Shown here: piece after piece, positions 16,958-23,709 of the stretch
How the letters are laid out: each line of letters opens with the position of its first letter
How positions within the stretch are numbered: the first letter of the stretch is position 1
Assembly: GCF_012911005.2 (NCBI RefSeq)
Contig: NZ_WTVS01000011.1
Location: 1-64,000 of the forward strand
DNA from: Aromatoleum toluolicum
GTDB lineage: Bacteria > Pseudomonadota > Gammaproteobacteria > Burkholderiales > Rhodocyclaceae
DNA: 64,000 bases
Direction of reading: 5' to 3'
Program-made: the position numbers and the translations under genes
Notes under the pieces: generated by a model
Databases searched by the model: none
Told to the model about the DNA's origin: nothing
What the model saw: the letters and a program-made list of their open reading frames with translations, nothing else

Positions 16958-17010
16958 GGCTTTCCGAATCACGCGCGTCCCCTGACGTACTGAACCCGAT
17001 TCGGAAAGCC
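16958..17010. repeat. 13-bp perfect inverted repeat
   Basis: GGCTTTCCGAATC (16958-16970) and GATTCGGAAAGCC (16998-17010) are exact reverse complements separated by 27 bp. They lie in the 514-bp stretch between the methylase and DUF3275 genes, which otherwise shows no supportable gene. There is no U-tract. It may be a protein-binding site, an origin-type structure or a transcript 3' end. Confidence 0.5.
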
Positions 17011-17051
17011 CGCGCGCGGGCTGGCGGCCGGAGTCGGCCGCGGGGATTGTT

Positions 17052-17699
17052 CTACGATGCGTCCGCCTTCGCGGCCAGGTAGGCCCGATACCGATCGGAT
17101 TCCTCCGGATACCAGACCTGCTCTTCCGGCACAAAGCCGTATTGGAGTCCGGACTTCAGCCTATTGCGCTGCTCCCGGAAGCGCCGGCGGTCATCGATCG
17201 TCGGATCGAGCTTCACCGGTTGGCGCGCCGCGACCAGCCCGTGGAGCTCGTCGCCGAAGAGTGCGAGATCGGGCGATTCGTCCGAACCTGTGGTGGGAGA
17301 TACCGGCGGCGCCCCGCCCTCCTGCCCTCGTTCGGGCGCACCGCTTCCCTCCAAATCGCCATTCCCGGCACCAGGACGCGCAGTCTGCGCTACCGCCTCG
17401 TCAGCGGGATCGGGTTCCATCGGGGCCTCGGGCAAACTCCTTTCCGTGCCGCTTTGAACGTGCAGATCGGCGAGTCGGGCGCGGATCTCCAACACGAGCC
17501 GACCGTTGCTGGCATAGGACCAGGGGAAGATGCGCTGAATGAAATAGCGCCCCGTGTAGCTCCCTTCCTCGAACTGATCGAGGATCGGGTCCTTGACACG
17601 AAACTCGCCGATATCGGTCAGCAGATCGCCGACACAGAACGGACCATTGGCCCCCTTGATGCGCTTGATGTTCAGCGTGCCTTCGACAGTGATGCTCAC
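17052..17699 (-). CDS. DUF3275 family ICE protein
   Basis: This encodes 215 aa. The N-terminal 90 residues (SITVEGTLNIKRIKGANG, FCVGDLLTDIGEFRVKD, IFPWSYASNGRLVLEIRA) match the DUF3275 family found in ICEs of the PAPI/clc type, from memory. The middle is a Pro/Gly/Glu-rich linker and the C-terminus is basic and aromatic (RNRLKSGLQYGFV). A GTG start at 17699 with GGAGATCGAGATC before it fits the family start better than the upstream open frame. The function is unknown; the context is element maintenance. It is preceded by copy 4 of the structured leader. Confidence 0.8.
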   Translation of the reverse strand: MSITVEGTLNIKRIKGANGPFCVGDLLTDIGEFRVKDPILDQFEEGSYTGRYFIQRIFPWSYASNGRLVLEIRARLADLHVQSGTERSLPEAPMEPDPADEAVAQTARPGAGNGDLEGSGAPERGQEGGAPPVSPTTGSDESPDLALFGDELHGLVAARQPVKLDPTIDDRRRFREQRNRLKSGLQYGFVPEEQVWYPEESDRYRAYLAAKADAS

Positions 17700-17913
17700 G
17701 ATCTCGATCTCCGAATGCGGTATCGGAGGCCCGCCCACCGAGGGGGACGAACGCCCCCGATGGGTGGTTGAAAATCGGACACCGAACGGGTCGAACCATC
17801 GGTGCCTGCGGTACAGGAGGGCCACCAACATGGTTGGTGGCCCCGGCTTTGAAAGAGGCACCGGTATTCCGGACCGGTACGGGATCGAAGCGGACAGGCC
17901 AGGCCCGACCGAG

Positions 17914-17953
17914 GACCCCAGGCCTGACGGCCGTCCCAGTTACAGGGGCTGAC
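17914..17953 (-). promoter_or_regulatory. Structured leader, copy 4 (upstream of DUF3275)
   Basis: Minus strand: GTCAGCCCCTGTAACTGG, apical stem GGCC/GGCC around loop GTCA (17921-17932), basal CCCC/GGGG. A long leader of about 215 nt with further inverted repeats follows to the GTG at 17699, including GCCACCAACCATGTTGGTGGC. A GCACGTTT/AAACGTGC hairpin at 17966-17988 may end the upstream DUF3577 transcript. Confidence 0.6.
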
Positions 17954-18042
17954 TGGGCGCACCACGCACGTTTTTTGCCGAAACGTGCAAAACGGGTGGA
18001 AACCCACGAAAGGCTCCGAGCTTGGATCGGCTGATCGGGTGA

Positions 18043-18549
18043 TCACCCGCTGGTGCCGGTGCGCTCCAGGTGAGCGCTTTCGGCCGCTGGCTGAACATCC
18101 GTGGTCTTCGGGCGTTCGTAGACCGTTTGGCCGTCCACCTTGACGTGCGTCAGCAGTAGCAGCCGGCCCTTGATGATGACTCGCGGTTCCTTGCCGGGCG
18201 CACCGGTTTCGGAATCCTTGACGTCGGCATAGTAGAGATGTGGGTAGATGTCACCCACGCGGAATGACACAAAGACCTTGCGGTCGTTCTGGACATCCTG
18301 CTTGAAGCGTTCAACGAGCTCGGCACACTCGGCACCGACCACTCTGAGGTCAAAGTACGTGTACGCCGGTTCCGTGACGGACCCGTGAACAGCGTTGATT
18401 GCGCATGCGAGAAAGGGCTCGGCTCGACGGCCGCCACCGCGCGGCTTCACCCACCGGACCCGGCCCAAATAGCCGCATCCCTTGGTATGCAGGTCGAAAT
18501 GCTCCTTCTCGGGAGCGGTCTTGGAAGCAACTTGCATGGATTCGGACAT
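18043..18549 (-). CDS. DUF3577 (STY4534-like) ICE replication-associated protein
   Basis: This 168-aa protein has a core including HFDLHTKGCGYLGRVR, PFLACAINA, TYFDLRVVG and KVFVSFRVGDIYPHLYYAD. It matches the DUF3577 family, annotated in several ICEs as a replication protein of the STY4534 type (recalled, not searched). The beta-rich pattern could be an OB-like fold. ATG 18549 lies about 160 nt behind a good promoter, and the intervening leader carries copy 5 of the structured element. Confidence 0.82.
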   Translation of the reverse strand: MSESMQVASKTAPEKEHFDLHTKGCGYLGRVRWVKPRGGGRRAEPFLACAINAVHGSVTEPAYTYFDLRVVGAECAELVERFKQDVQNDRKVFVSFRVGDIYPHLYYADVKDSETGAPGKEPRVIIKGRLLLLTHVKVDGQTVYERPKTTDVQPAAESAHLERTGTSG

Positions 18550-18592
18550 GACAGTCTCCAGACGAAAAAAATCGGGAGACCACACATCCCAT

Positions 18593-18676
18593 GATCGGGA
18601 AGTGAATCTTCCCGATCGGGTGGGTGATACAAACGAAACCCCGGACCTGACGGTCGTTCCGGTTACAGGGGCTGAC
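18593..18676 (-). promoter_or_regulatory. Structured leader, copy 5 (upstream of DUF3577)
   Basis: Minus strand: GTCAGCCCCTGTAACCGG, apical stem GACC/GGTC around loop GTCA (18644-18655), basal CCCC/GGGG. The second module is a perfect 10-bp hairpin GATCGGGAAG/CTTCCCGATC with a 5-nt loop (18593-18617). It lies wholly inside the transcript predicted from the promoter at 18718-18745, so it would be part of the mRNA leader. Confidence 0.68.
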
Positions 18677-18717
18677 CGGACACAGTACAACGGCCACATG
18701 GCCGAATACTCGCGCCG

Positions 18718-18745
18718 ATTTTACGCCAAGTGCCCGCGCCGTCAA
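18718..18745 (-). promoter_or_regulatory. Sigma-70-type promoter for the DUF3577 leader
   Basis: On the minus strand TTGACG (18740-18745), 16 bp, TAAAAT (18718-18723) predicts a start near 18711. The structured leader begins about 35 nt downstream. Apart from these elements, 18746-19212 holds no gene I can support. Confidence 0.6.
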
Positions 18746-19212
18746 CAGGGCAACGCCATCGAGCCAATGGCAGCATGCCACCACCGTAGAAACGGGGACC
18801 AGCGGTGTTGCGCCCCAGACAGTGGCACGACGACTCGAGCGCACCTTCAGTCTGATCAAGCCGCCTTGCATTTCTTCGCTTGATCAGCGACATTCCCGCG
18901 AGGGGACGGACCTCATCCGCCCGACAGAAACCCTTCGCACACGATCGCGACCAGCCTGCTCGGCTGCACGACCTCTCGCATCTGCAACAGCACGCTAATG
19001 CGCCGGATTTGATGCCGCCCGCGCGCGTTTGACGCCCCAGACAGGGAACTGGTGCCCACGGCGGGCCCATCGTGTGGTGCTCCCATCGTCTGGACGGCCC
19101 GCCGCGCCAGTTGTTCTCCCCGATGGGGCTCCTCCGCTCGGGGGCTGCACCCGACTTGGCGCCATCCACACTGCAATCACATGACATTCCCCTGGGCATG
19201 GAGGTAAGGGTT

Positions 19213-19533
19213 ATGAACGTCGTGCACATCAACACCCATCCGGCCCGTCTGCGACCGGGCGAGATGGCGATCCACCGCGAGCACGGATGGGTCGAGATCC
19301 TCGAACGCGCCGGAACACTGCTACGAATACGATGGATCGACCGCGCATTGGTAGCCCCCGACGCCCTCGAACCCGACGAGATCGACGGCGAAGTCCTGAC
19401 GGTCTGGGAGGACTGGGTCGGGTGCGACAGCTTGAAGCCGATGCCAAGACCGTCAATGCGCGGCGAATCGGTAGCTCAAACGCCCCTTGACCTTGCGGCC
19501 CGACGAGCTCTACGGAGGGTGCCAACGACATGA
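19213..19533 (+). CDS. Small ICE hypothetical protein (106 aa)
   Basis: ATG 19213 follows GGAGGTAAGG, an excellent ribosome-binding site, and decides the start. Residues 18-75 (EMAIHREHGWVEILERAG, LLRIRWIDR) look like a small beta-barrel of the kind used for nucleic-acid or protein binding. The C-terminus is basic. The stop overlaps the next small frame by ATGA. A CCCC-GAT-GGGG hairpin and an AT-poor leader precede it. The function is unknown. Confidence 0.6.
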   Translation: MNVVHINTHPARLRPGEMAIHREHGWVEILERAGTLLRIRWIDRALVAPDALEPDEIDGEVLTVWEDWVGCDSLKPMPRPSMRGESVAQTPLDLAARRALRRVPTT

Positions 19534-19625
19534 GACGTCTGCGAAACCGGACTCGCCAGGGCCACAAGCAGCGCCCCACCCCACCGCTGACCGGGCTCAC
19601 CTCGATCGAGGTCATGGGCGCTTGA
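19530..19625 (+). CDS. Possible 31-aa basic peptide coupled to the 106-aa gene
   Basis: The frame begins MRRLRNRTRQGHKQ, strongly basic, and ends just before the KfrA-proximal repeats. It shares ATGA with the stop of the preceding gene, a common arrangement for coupled genes. The very short length leaves the call uncertain. Confidence 0.3.
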   Translation: MRRLRNRTRQGHKQRPTPPLTGLTSIEVMGA

Positions 19626-19637
19626 TTCATACCGTAC

Positions 19638-19665
19638 CGTAACCTATCGTACGTAACGTATCGTA
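19638..19665. promoter_or_regulatory. Tandem 14-bp repeats, likely KfrA operator
   Basis: CGTAACCTATCGTA is followed immediately by CGTAACGTATCGTA (one mismatch), ending 13 bp before the kfrA-like start codon. A further CCGTAC half-site lies upstream. KfrA proteins of plasmids bind repeats in their own promoter, so autoregulation is the natural reading. Confidence 0.65.
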
Positions 19666-19678
19666 CTGGAGACGTGAG

Positions 19679-20560
19679 ATGCCTCGGGAAGCCAGCATCA
19701 CGTACGAGCAGGTGGCGGCCATCGCCGATGGCATCAAAGCCGCCGGCGGGAAACCCACCCCACGCCAGATCCGCGAGCGTCACGGCAGCGGCAGCCTGGG
19801 CACCATCCATAAGCTGTTCCAACGATGGGAAGGCAACCAGCCGCCATCCATCGAAGCAGGTTCAGCCCTCCCCCCTGCGCTGCAACGGACGATTCTCGAC
19901 TTCGTGACGCAGGAACGGGCAACGGCTCGGGCCGACCTCGACGCCAAACTGTCTGACATGCAAGCGGCCGCCGGCGAGCTCGCCGCCGAGAACGAGCGCC
20001 AGAGCGGCCACATCGAGACGCTGGAAAGCACCCTGCAGACGTCTCAGGAAGAGAAGGCAGCGCTCGCCGGAAAGATCGAGCAAATGGCGGCCGACCTCTC
20101 CGCAGCCCGGGACGAAGCCGCCCGTGAGCGTCACGCAGCCGAGGCCACCCGCACCGAGTTGGCCAAGGCACATGTTCGACTCGACGCCCTGCCCATCCTC
20201 GAAAACGAGAACGAGCGGCTACGAAGTGCGGTAGACGCCGAGCGCGACGCTCGCACCAATGCCGAACGTCTGGCCGCGATCGCAGAGGCGAAGGCCGCAG
20301 GCCTCAGCGAGCGCCTGGCGGATAGCCAGGCGCGCCACACGCGTGAAGTGGCGAACCTCGACAGCCAGCTACAGGACCAAAAGCAGCGAAACGCGAACCT
20401 CGAGGCTGATCTGTCGGAGATACGCAAGGAGTCCCGCGACCTGGCCGCTCGCCTCGCTCAGGCGACTGGCGAGCTGGAAGCACTGCGCACTCAGAATGCC
20501 GGTCATCTGGATGTCATCAAGGGCTTCACCGCGCAAGGCACCGTAACGGGCACGTCGTAA
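19679..20560 (+). CDS. kfrA: KfrA-like DNA-binding coiled-coil protein
   Basis: This 293-aa protein has an N-terminal DNA-binding domain (residues 1-60: YEQVAAIADGIKAAGGKPT, IRERHGSGSLGTIHKL) of the KfrA_N type. From about residue 80 to 280 it is a nearly uninterrupted Ala/Glu/Arg-rich heptad coiled coil. KfrA proteins on plasmids repress their own gene and aid stable inheritance by forming filament- or nucleoid-like structures; here it would serve the element. ATG 19679 follows GGAGACGTG. Tandem repeats directly upstream are its probable operator. Confidence 0.85.
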   Translation: MPREASITYEQVAAIADGIKAAGGKPTPRQIRERHGSGSLGTIHKLFQRWEGNQPPSIEAGSALPPALQRTILDFVTQERATARADLDAKLSDMQAAAGELAAENERQSGHIETLESTLQTSQEEKAALAGKIEQMAADLSAARDEAARERHAAEATRTELAKAHVRLDALPILENENERLRSAVDAERDARTNAERLAAIAEAKAAGLSERLADSQARHTREVANLDSQLQDQKQRNANLEADLSEIRKESRDLAARLAQATGELEALRTQNAGHLDVIKGFTAQGTVTGTS

Positions 20561-20670
20561 AGGTCCAAGCGGCCGACGCTGACGTTGTCGTGCGCACGGG
20601 GGCCACTCCTTTGCCGGCAACCGTCGACGGAGAACCTGACCTGGCAATCGACACATTGTGAAGCGGCCCC

Positions 20671-20699
20671 TTGACGAGCCGGCGTATGGCGCCTACGAA
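20671..20699 (+). promoter_or_regulatory. Promoter upstream of structured leader copy 6
   Basis: TTGACG (20671-20676), 17 bp, TACGAA (20694-20699) predicts a start near 20706, a few bases before the structured leader. The same TTGACG -35 element is used for the DUF3577 leader. Confidence 0.5.
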
Positions 20700-20714
20700 T
20701 ATATTCAACGTCCG

Positions 20715-20754
20715 GTCAGCCCCTGTAACCGGAACGACCTTCGGGTCCGGGGTC
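20715..20754 (+). promoter_or_regulatory. Structured leader, copy 6 (upstream of the 49-aa gene)
   Basis: GTCAGCCCCTGTAACCGG, apical stem GACC/GGTC with a TTCG tetraloop (20736-20747), basal CCCC/GGGG (20720-20723 with 20749-20752). It is nearly identical to copy 5 except that the loop GTCA is replaced by TTCG. It starts close to the predicted transcription start. Confidence 0.65.
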
Positions 20755-20818
20755 AGCCTCAAGATTCATGTCCATCTCGGTGGGATACGCCTCTCCGTAA
20801 TTTTTCAAAGAGAGGCCG

Positions 20819-20968
20819 ATGTTCTCCTACTACCCCCCGCCTTCCGGCTCCCTCCCCGAGCGCCTCTCCTGCGGCCATCCCTATCCTGAGGCCCTTCAGG
20901 TACCCACTTACATCAAGGATCGCGCCACGAAGGTGGGCGACACCGCGGCAGCATCCCGTCTTGGGTAA
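20819..20968 (+). CDS. Small ICE protein (49 aa)
   Basis: The frame begins MFSYYPPPSGSLPERLSCGH and ends in TAAASRLG. The ATG is preceded by AAAGAGAGG, and the whole gene sits behind a promoter and a copy of the structured leader. The aromatic/proline-rich start and the absence of a membrane helix suggest a small soluble protein. The leader association is the main argument that it is real. The function is unknown. Confidence 0.45.
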   Translation: MFSYYPPPSGSLPERLSCGHPYPEALQVPTYIKDRATKVGDTAAASRLG

Positions 20969-21232
20969 TTCCGGGACTTGCCAAACGACGATCGTGCCGG
21001 TATTTTTCTCTCGTCTCAAAAGCGCTGCGCACCCCTTGAGACGCGGTGGGAACGCCTCGCTCTCTCGCTTCGCGCGACTCAATCGCTCATTTCCTTGCTC
21101 GTCAATCGGCGCTTTTCGCCGCTCTGACTTCGTCTCGTCCTGATTCCCCGCCTTGCGACCGCTGCAATCGCCGTCGGCCGGCCTTGGCATGCATCGACCA
21201 TTCGGACAACGAACGCCAGCAAGGAGAAACAG
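20969..21232 (+). other. Gene-free C/T-rich leader of the HD-like gene
   Basis: No gene was seen. It has a pyrimidine-rich composition with repeated CTCGC/TTCGC words and a short GGCGCTTTTCGCC stem near 21107. The style is similar to the 2034-2424 leader of the EAL gene. It ends in AAGGAGAAACAG, the ribosome-binding site of the next gene. Confidence 0.35.
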
Positions 21233-21802
21233 ATGAAACATGAATCCCAGGCGGCGCACGCCATGCGCCGAACCGGCGGCCCGATCGGTGCCGATCAGAA
21301 CCTTGGAGGAGACACAGTACCGGGCCAAGTAAACATCGAGGACATCGCCCACGTCCTCGCGAGCACGTGCTGCTTCGCGGGCCGTGCGCACACCTTCTAT
21401 TCGGTCGCGCAGCACGACTATCTAGCGAGCACCATCGTGCCGCCCGATGACGCCCTGGCGGCGCTTCTCCTCCACGCCGGAGATGCGCTCAGGAAACTGC
21501 TCGCCGCCTGCATCAATGCAGAGAGCCAGACGACCGCGGACATTCTGGCCGACCTCGGCGCCCCGCCCTACCTGCCGCCATCGGTCAAGTACGCGGACCT
21601 AGTACTCCGCGCCACCGAACGACGCGATCTCGATCCGCCCTATGAAGACGCATGGACCGGTACGACACAGTCCTCACCGCTGGCCCGGCCGATTCAGGCG
21701 CTAGCACCTATCGTGGCGAAGCACCTATTCATCGATCGCTACTACGAGCTCCGACCACAGGAGGACCGAAGAGCGTTCCCTACTGCGGACGGTGCCTCAT
21801 GA
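21233..21802 (+). CDS. Degenerate HD-family phosphohydrolase-like protein
   Basis: This 189-aa protein has the layout of a YfbR-like HD hydrolase: IEDIAHVLASTCCF, FYSVAQHDYLAS, LAALLLHAGDAL, then VKYADLVLRATERRDL. In active relatives the third block reads LLHDAxE, giving the HD doublet that binds metal. Here it is LLLHAGD, and the segment after it (RKLLAACINAE) differs, so the metal site is probably lost. ATG 21233 follows an ideal AAGGAGA site. The family resemblance is recalled. A non-catalytic nucleotide-binding role is one possibility. The stop overlaps the next gene by four bases. Confidence 0.6.
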   Translation: MKHESQAAHAMRRTGGPIGADQNLGGDTVPGQVNIEDIAHVLASTCCFAGRAHTFYSVAQHDYLASTIVPPDDALAALLLHAGDALRKLLAACINAESQTTADILADLGAPPYLPPSVKYADLVLRATERRDLDPPYEDAWTGTTQSSPLARPIQALAPIVAKHLFIDRYYELRPQEDRRAFPTADGAS

Positions 21803-22059
21803 AACAGCATGCCTTCGGTGTCGTTCCGGACACTGTGAGTGAGACTTGCCCCTTCCTGACGCCAGGCGGTCTTACGGGCGCAGCCGACGGCTTCGCCATG
21901 ACCGCTCTGTGTATCACCGGCCTGCTCGGGAAGATTGCCTATGTCGGCCGAGTCGATGCCTGCCGGTCTTCTCGTCAAGGCTTCCAGCGCGACAACAACA
22001 CCGGAGGTAGCCGGATTAAGGACGACCCATACTCCGTCGCAGACGCCGCCAAGCGGTAA
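21799..22059 (+). CDS. Hypothetical protein (86 aa) coupled to the HD-like gene
   Basis: ATG 21799 shares ATGA with the stop of the HD-like gene, which selects this start. The product has a short hydrophobic middle (FAMTALCITGLLGKIAYV) that could be one membrane or amphipathic helix, and a polar C-terminus. No family was recognised. Confidence 0.45.
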   Translation: MKQHAFGVVPDTVSETCPFLTPGGLTGAADGFAMTALCITGLLGKIAYVGRVDACRSSRQGFQRDNNTGGSRIKDDPYSVADAAKR

Positions 22060-22118
22060 GACTGCGCTGGAGGACGCGACCGAGGCGAAGCTACTGCCTG
22101 CGTCAAAAGAGGCATGAC

Positions 22119-22328
22119 ATGTTCCTGACTAAGGACGAACTCCGCAACCTCACCGGCTACCAGAAGCCGTCACTGCAAAAGCGTTGGCTCACGGATCGTG
22201 GCTGGCCATACGAGGAGAACGCAGCTGGCGATCCAAAAGTCCTGCGCTCAATCGTCGAGAAGCGCATGGGCGGTTCAACTGCATCTGCCCATCGCAGACA
22301 AGGCCCCGATCTCGGAGCTATTCTGTAA
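22119..22328 (+). CDS. DUF4224 protein preceding the integrase
   Basis: This 69-aa protein begins MFLTKDELRNLTGYQKPSLQ, then RWLTDRGWPY and VLRSIVEKRMGG, the typical DUF4224 sequence found directly upstream of phage and ICE integrases. It is probably a small DNA-binding protein acting as excisionase or integrase regulator. The stop and the integrase ATG overlap (TAATG), so the two are co-translated. Confidence 0.85.
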   Translation: MFLTKDELRNLTGYQKPSLQKRWLTDRGWPYEENAAGDPKVLRSIVEKRMGGSTASAHRRQGPDLGAIL

Positions 22329-23341
22329 TGATGGGACGCCCGCGCAAAATTGATCTCAACCTGCCGCCCCGCATGTATCTCAAAGGGCGGTCGTATTGGT
22401 ACGCCGCTAAGGGCGGCTGGATCAATCTCGGCCGCGACCTGTCGATCGCGCGCACGAAGTGGGCCGAGCTGGAGAACACGAACGCCCCCAAGGAAACTAT
22501 GTCGGGCGTCATCGGTCGATACCTGCGCGAAGTCGTCCCGCAGAAGGCCGCGAGCACGCAGGCGGGGAATAAACTGGAAGCCTCCACTCTGACGAAGGTG
22601 TTCGGACAGATGAAGCCCGCCGACATCACCCCAGCCGACGTGTGGGACTTCATGCAGGTGCGCGGCCAGAAGTCGAAGGTGCGAGCCAATCGCGAACGCT
22701 CCCTTCTGCAGGACGTCATGCGGCACGCCATCATGTGGGGCCATTGCCGCGACAATCCAGTACGCGAGGTGAAGCCGTTCAAGGAAATGCCGCGCACGCG
22801 CTACGTCACCGACGTGGAATTCGACGCCGTGAAGAAGGTTGCGCCTCCCCTCGTCGCGGCAATGATGGATCTCGCGCGCCTCACCGGACAGCGCCGCGGC
22901 GATCTCCTTGCGCTACGCCGCGATGCGATTACCGCAGAGGGCCTGCTGATCACGCAAGGCAAGACCGCACGGAGTCGCCCGGTGCAAATCTGCATCGGCT
23001 GGACGCCTGCACTACGTGCTGCGGTCGATGCGCTAAAGGACCTCGAACGCCCCATTGCGAGCACGCGGCTCGTGACGAGCCGCGACGGATCGCCGATGAC
23101 GGTCGAAGGCTGGAAGACGGCGTGGCAGCGAACGATGGACAAGGCCACCGCGCCTGGACCGAATGGCGAGCCGCCGATCCTTGCCGAGCGGTTCCACTTC
23201 CACGACCTGCGCGCGAAGACGGTAACAGAATTGAAGGAAGCGGGCCGGGATGCGCGCACCCTTTCCGGCCATGCGTCCGATGCAATGATCGAAAAGGTCT
23301 ATGACCGGCGCAGGGTAAAGAAAGCGACTCCGCTGGAATAA
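22328..23341 (+). CDS. int: Tyrosine recombinase (ICE integrase)
   Basis: This 337-aa protein has an N-terminal arm-binding region (MMGRPRKIDLNLPPRMYLKG), a central SAM-like core-binding domain and a C-terminal catalytic domain. The catalytic Arg is in LTGQRRGD (about residue 188), HDLR at about 292, the His in LSGHAS at about 314 and the nucleophile Tyr in KVYDRR at about 325. The set is complete, so it should be active. ATG 22328 overlaps the DUF4224 stop. The gene ends 75 bp from the 3' end of tRNA-His, placing the element boundary there. Confidence 0.92.
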   Translation: MMGRPRKIDLNLPPRMYLKGRSYWYAAKGGWINLGRDLSIARTKWAELENTNAPKETMSGVIGRYLREVVPQKAASTQAGNKLEASTLTKVFGQMKPADITPADVWDFMQVRGQKSKVRANRERSLLQDVMRHAIMWGHCRDNPVREVKPFKEMPRTRYVTDVEFDAVKKVAPPLVAAMMDLARLTGQRRGDLLALRRDAITAEGLLITQGKTARSRPVQICIGWTPALRAAVDALKDLERPIASTRLVTSRDGSPMTVEGWKTAWQRTMDKATAPGPNGEPPILAERFHFHDLRAKTVTELKEAGRDARTLSGHASDAMIEKVYDRRRVKKATPLE

Positions 23342-23370
23342 ATCAGCGGGGAGTTTTGAAAAAACGCGGG

Positions 23371-23402
23371 AGTATTGAAAACGGCACCCCGAAGGGTGCC
23401 GT
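23371..23402 (-). terminator. Terminator downstream of the tRNA cluster
   Basis: Perfect 9-bp stem ACGGCACCC/GGGTGCCGT with a tetraloop (TTCG on the minus strand), followed on the minus strand by TTTTCAAT. It lies 14 bp beyond the tRNA-His 3' end and would end the Pro-Arg-His transcript. It could also stop integrase readthrough in the other direction. Confidence 0.7.
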
Positions 23403-23415
23403 ATCTCTTTGATTT

Positions 23416-23492
23416 TGGGGCGACATACCGGGATCGAACCGGTGACAACTGGAGCCACAATCCAGTGCTCTACCAACTGAGCTAATGCCGCC
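23416..23492 (-). tRNA. tRNA-His (GTG)
   Basis: A 77-nt cloverleaf with the extra G-1 paired to C73 that is diagnostic of tRNA-His, anticodon GTG in loop TTGTGGC, T-loop TTCGATC and an encoded CCA. Its 3' end faces the integrase, making it the likely attachment target. No second copy of its 3' end was seen inside the window, so the other element end is outside. Confidence 0.95.
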
Positions 23493-23532
23493 ACTTTCAG
23501 ACTGCAGAAATTCTACAGTCAAAAACCTTTAC

Positions 23533-23609
23533 TGGCCTGCCCGACAGGAATCGAACCTGTAACCCCCGGCTTAGAAGGCCGGTGCTCTATCCAGTTGAGC
23601 TACGGGCAG
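23533..23609 (-). tRNA. tRNA-Arg (TCT)
   Basis: 77 nt; acceptor CTGCCCG/CGGGCAG, anticodon TCT in loop CTTCTAA, discriminator G, CCA encoded. It lies between tRNA-Pro and tRNA-His in one minus-strand cluster. Confidence 0.95.
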
Positions 23610-23632
23610 ATCCCGCGGGCATCGGGGTTAGC

Positions 23633-23709
23633 TGGTCGGGGTGGAGGGATTCGAACCCCCGACATCTTGCTCCCAAAGCAAGCGCGCTACCGGACTGCGC
23701 TACACCCCG
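23633..23709 (-). tRNA. tRNA-Pro (TGG)
   Basis: 77 nt; acceptor CGGGGTG/CACCCCG, anticodon TGG in loop TTTGGGA, discriminator A, CCA encoded. It is the first gene of the tRNA cluster and divergent from dksA. Confidence 0.95.

Noticed and set aside
16805-16970. A small frame in the gap between methylase and DUF3275 containing MCCGICVGGFPARPF
   Set aside because: It has no ribosome-binding site or clear start and overlaps the inverted-repeat region; the evidence is too thin to call a gene.
1-23345. A CRISPR array
   Set aside because: The repeats seen (iterons, leaders, KfrA sites) lack the repeat-spacer pattern and there are no cas genes.
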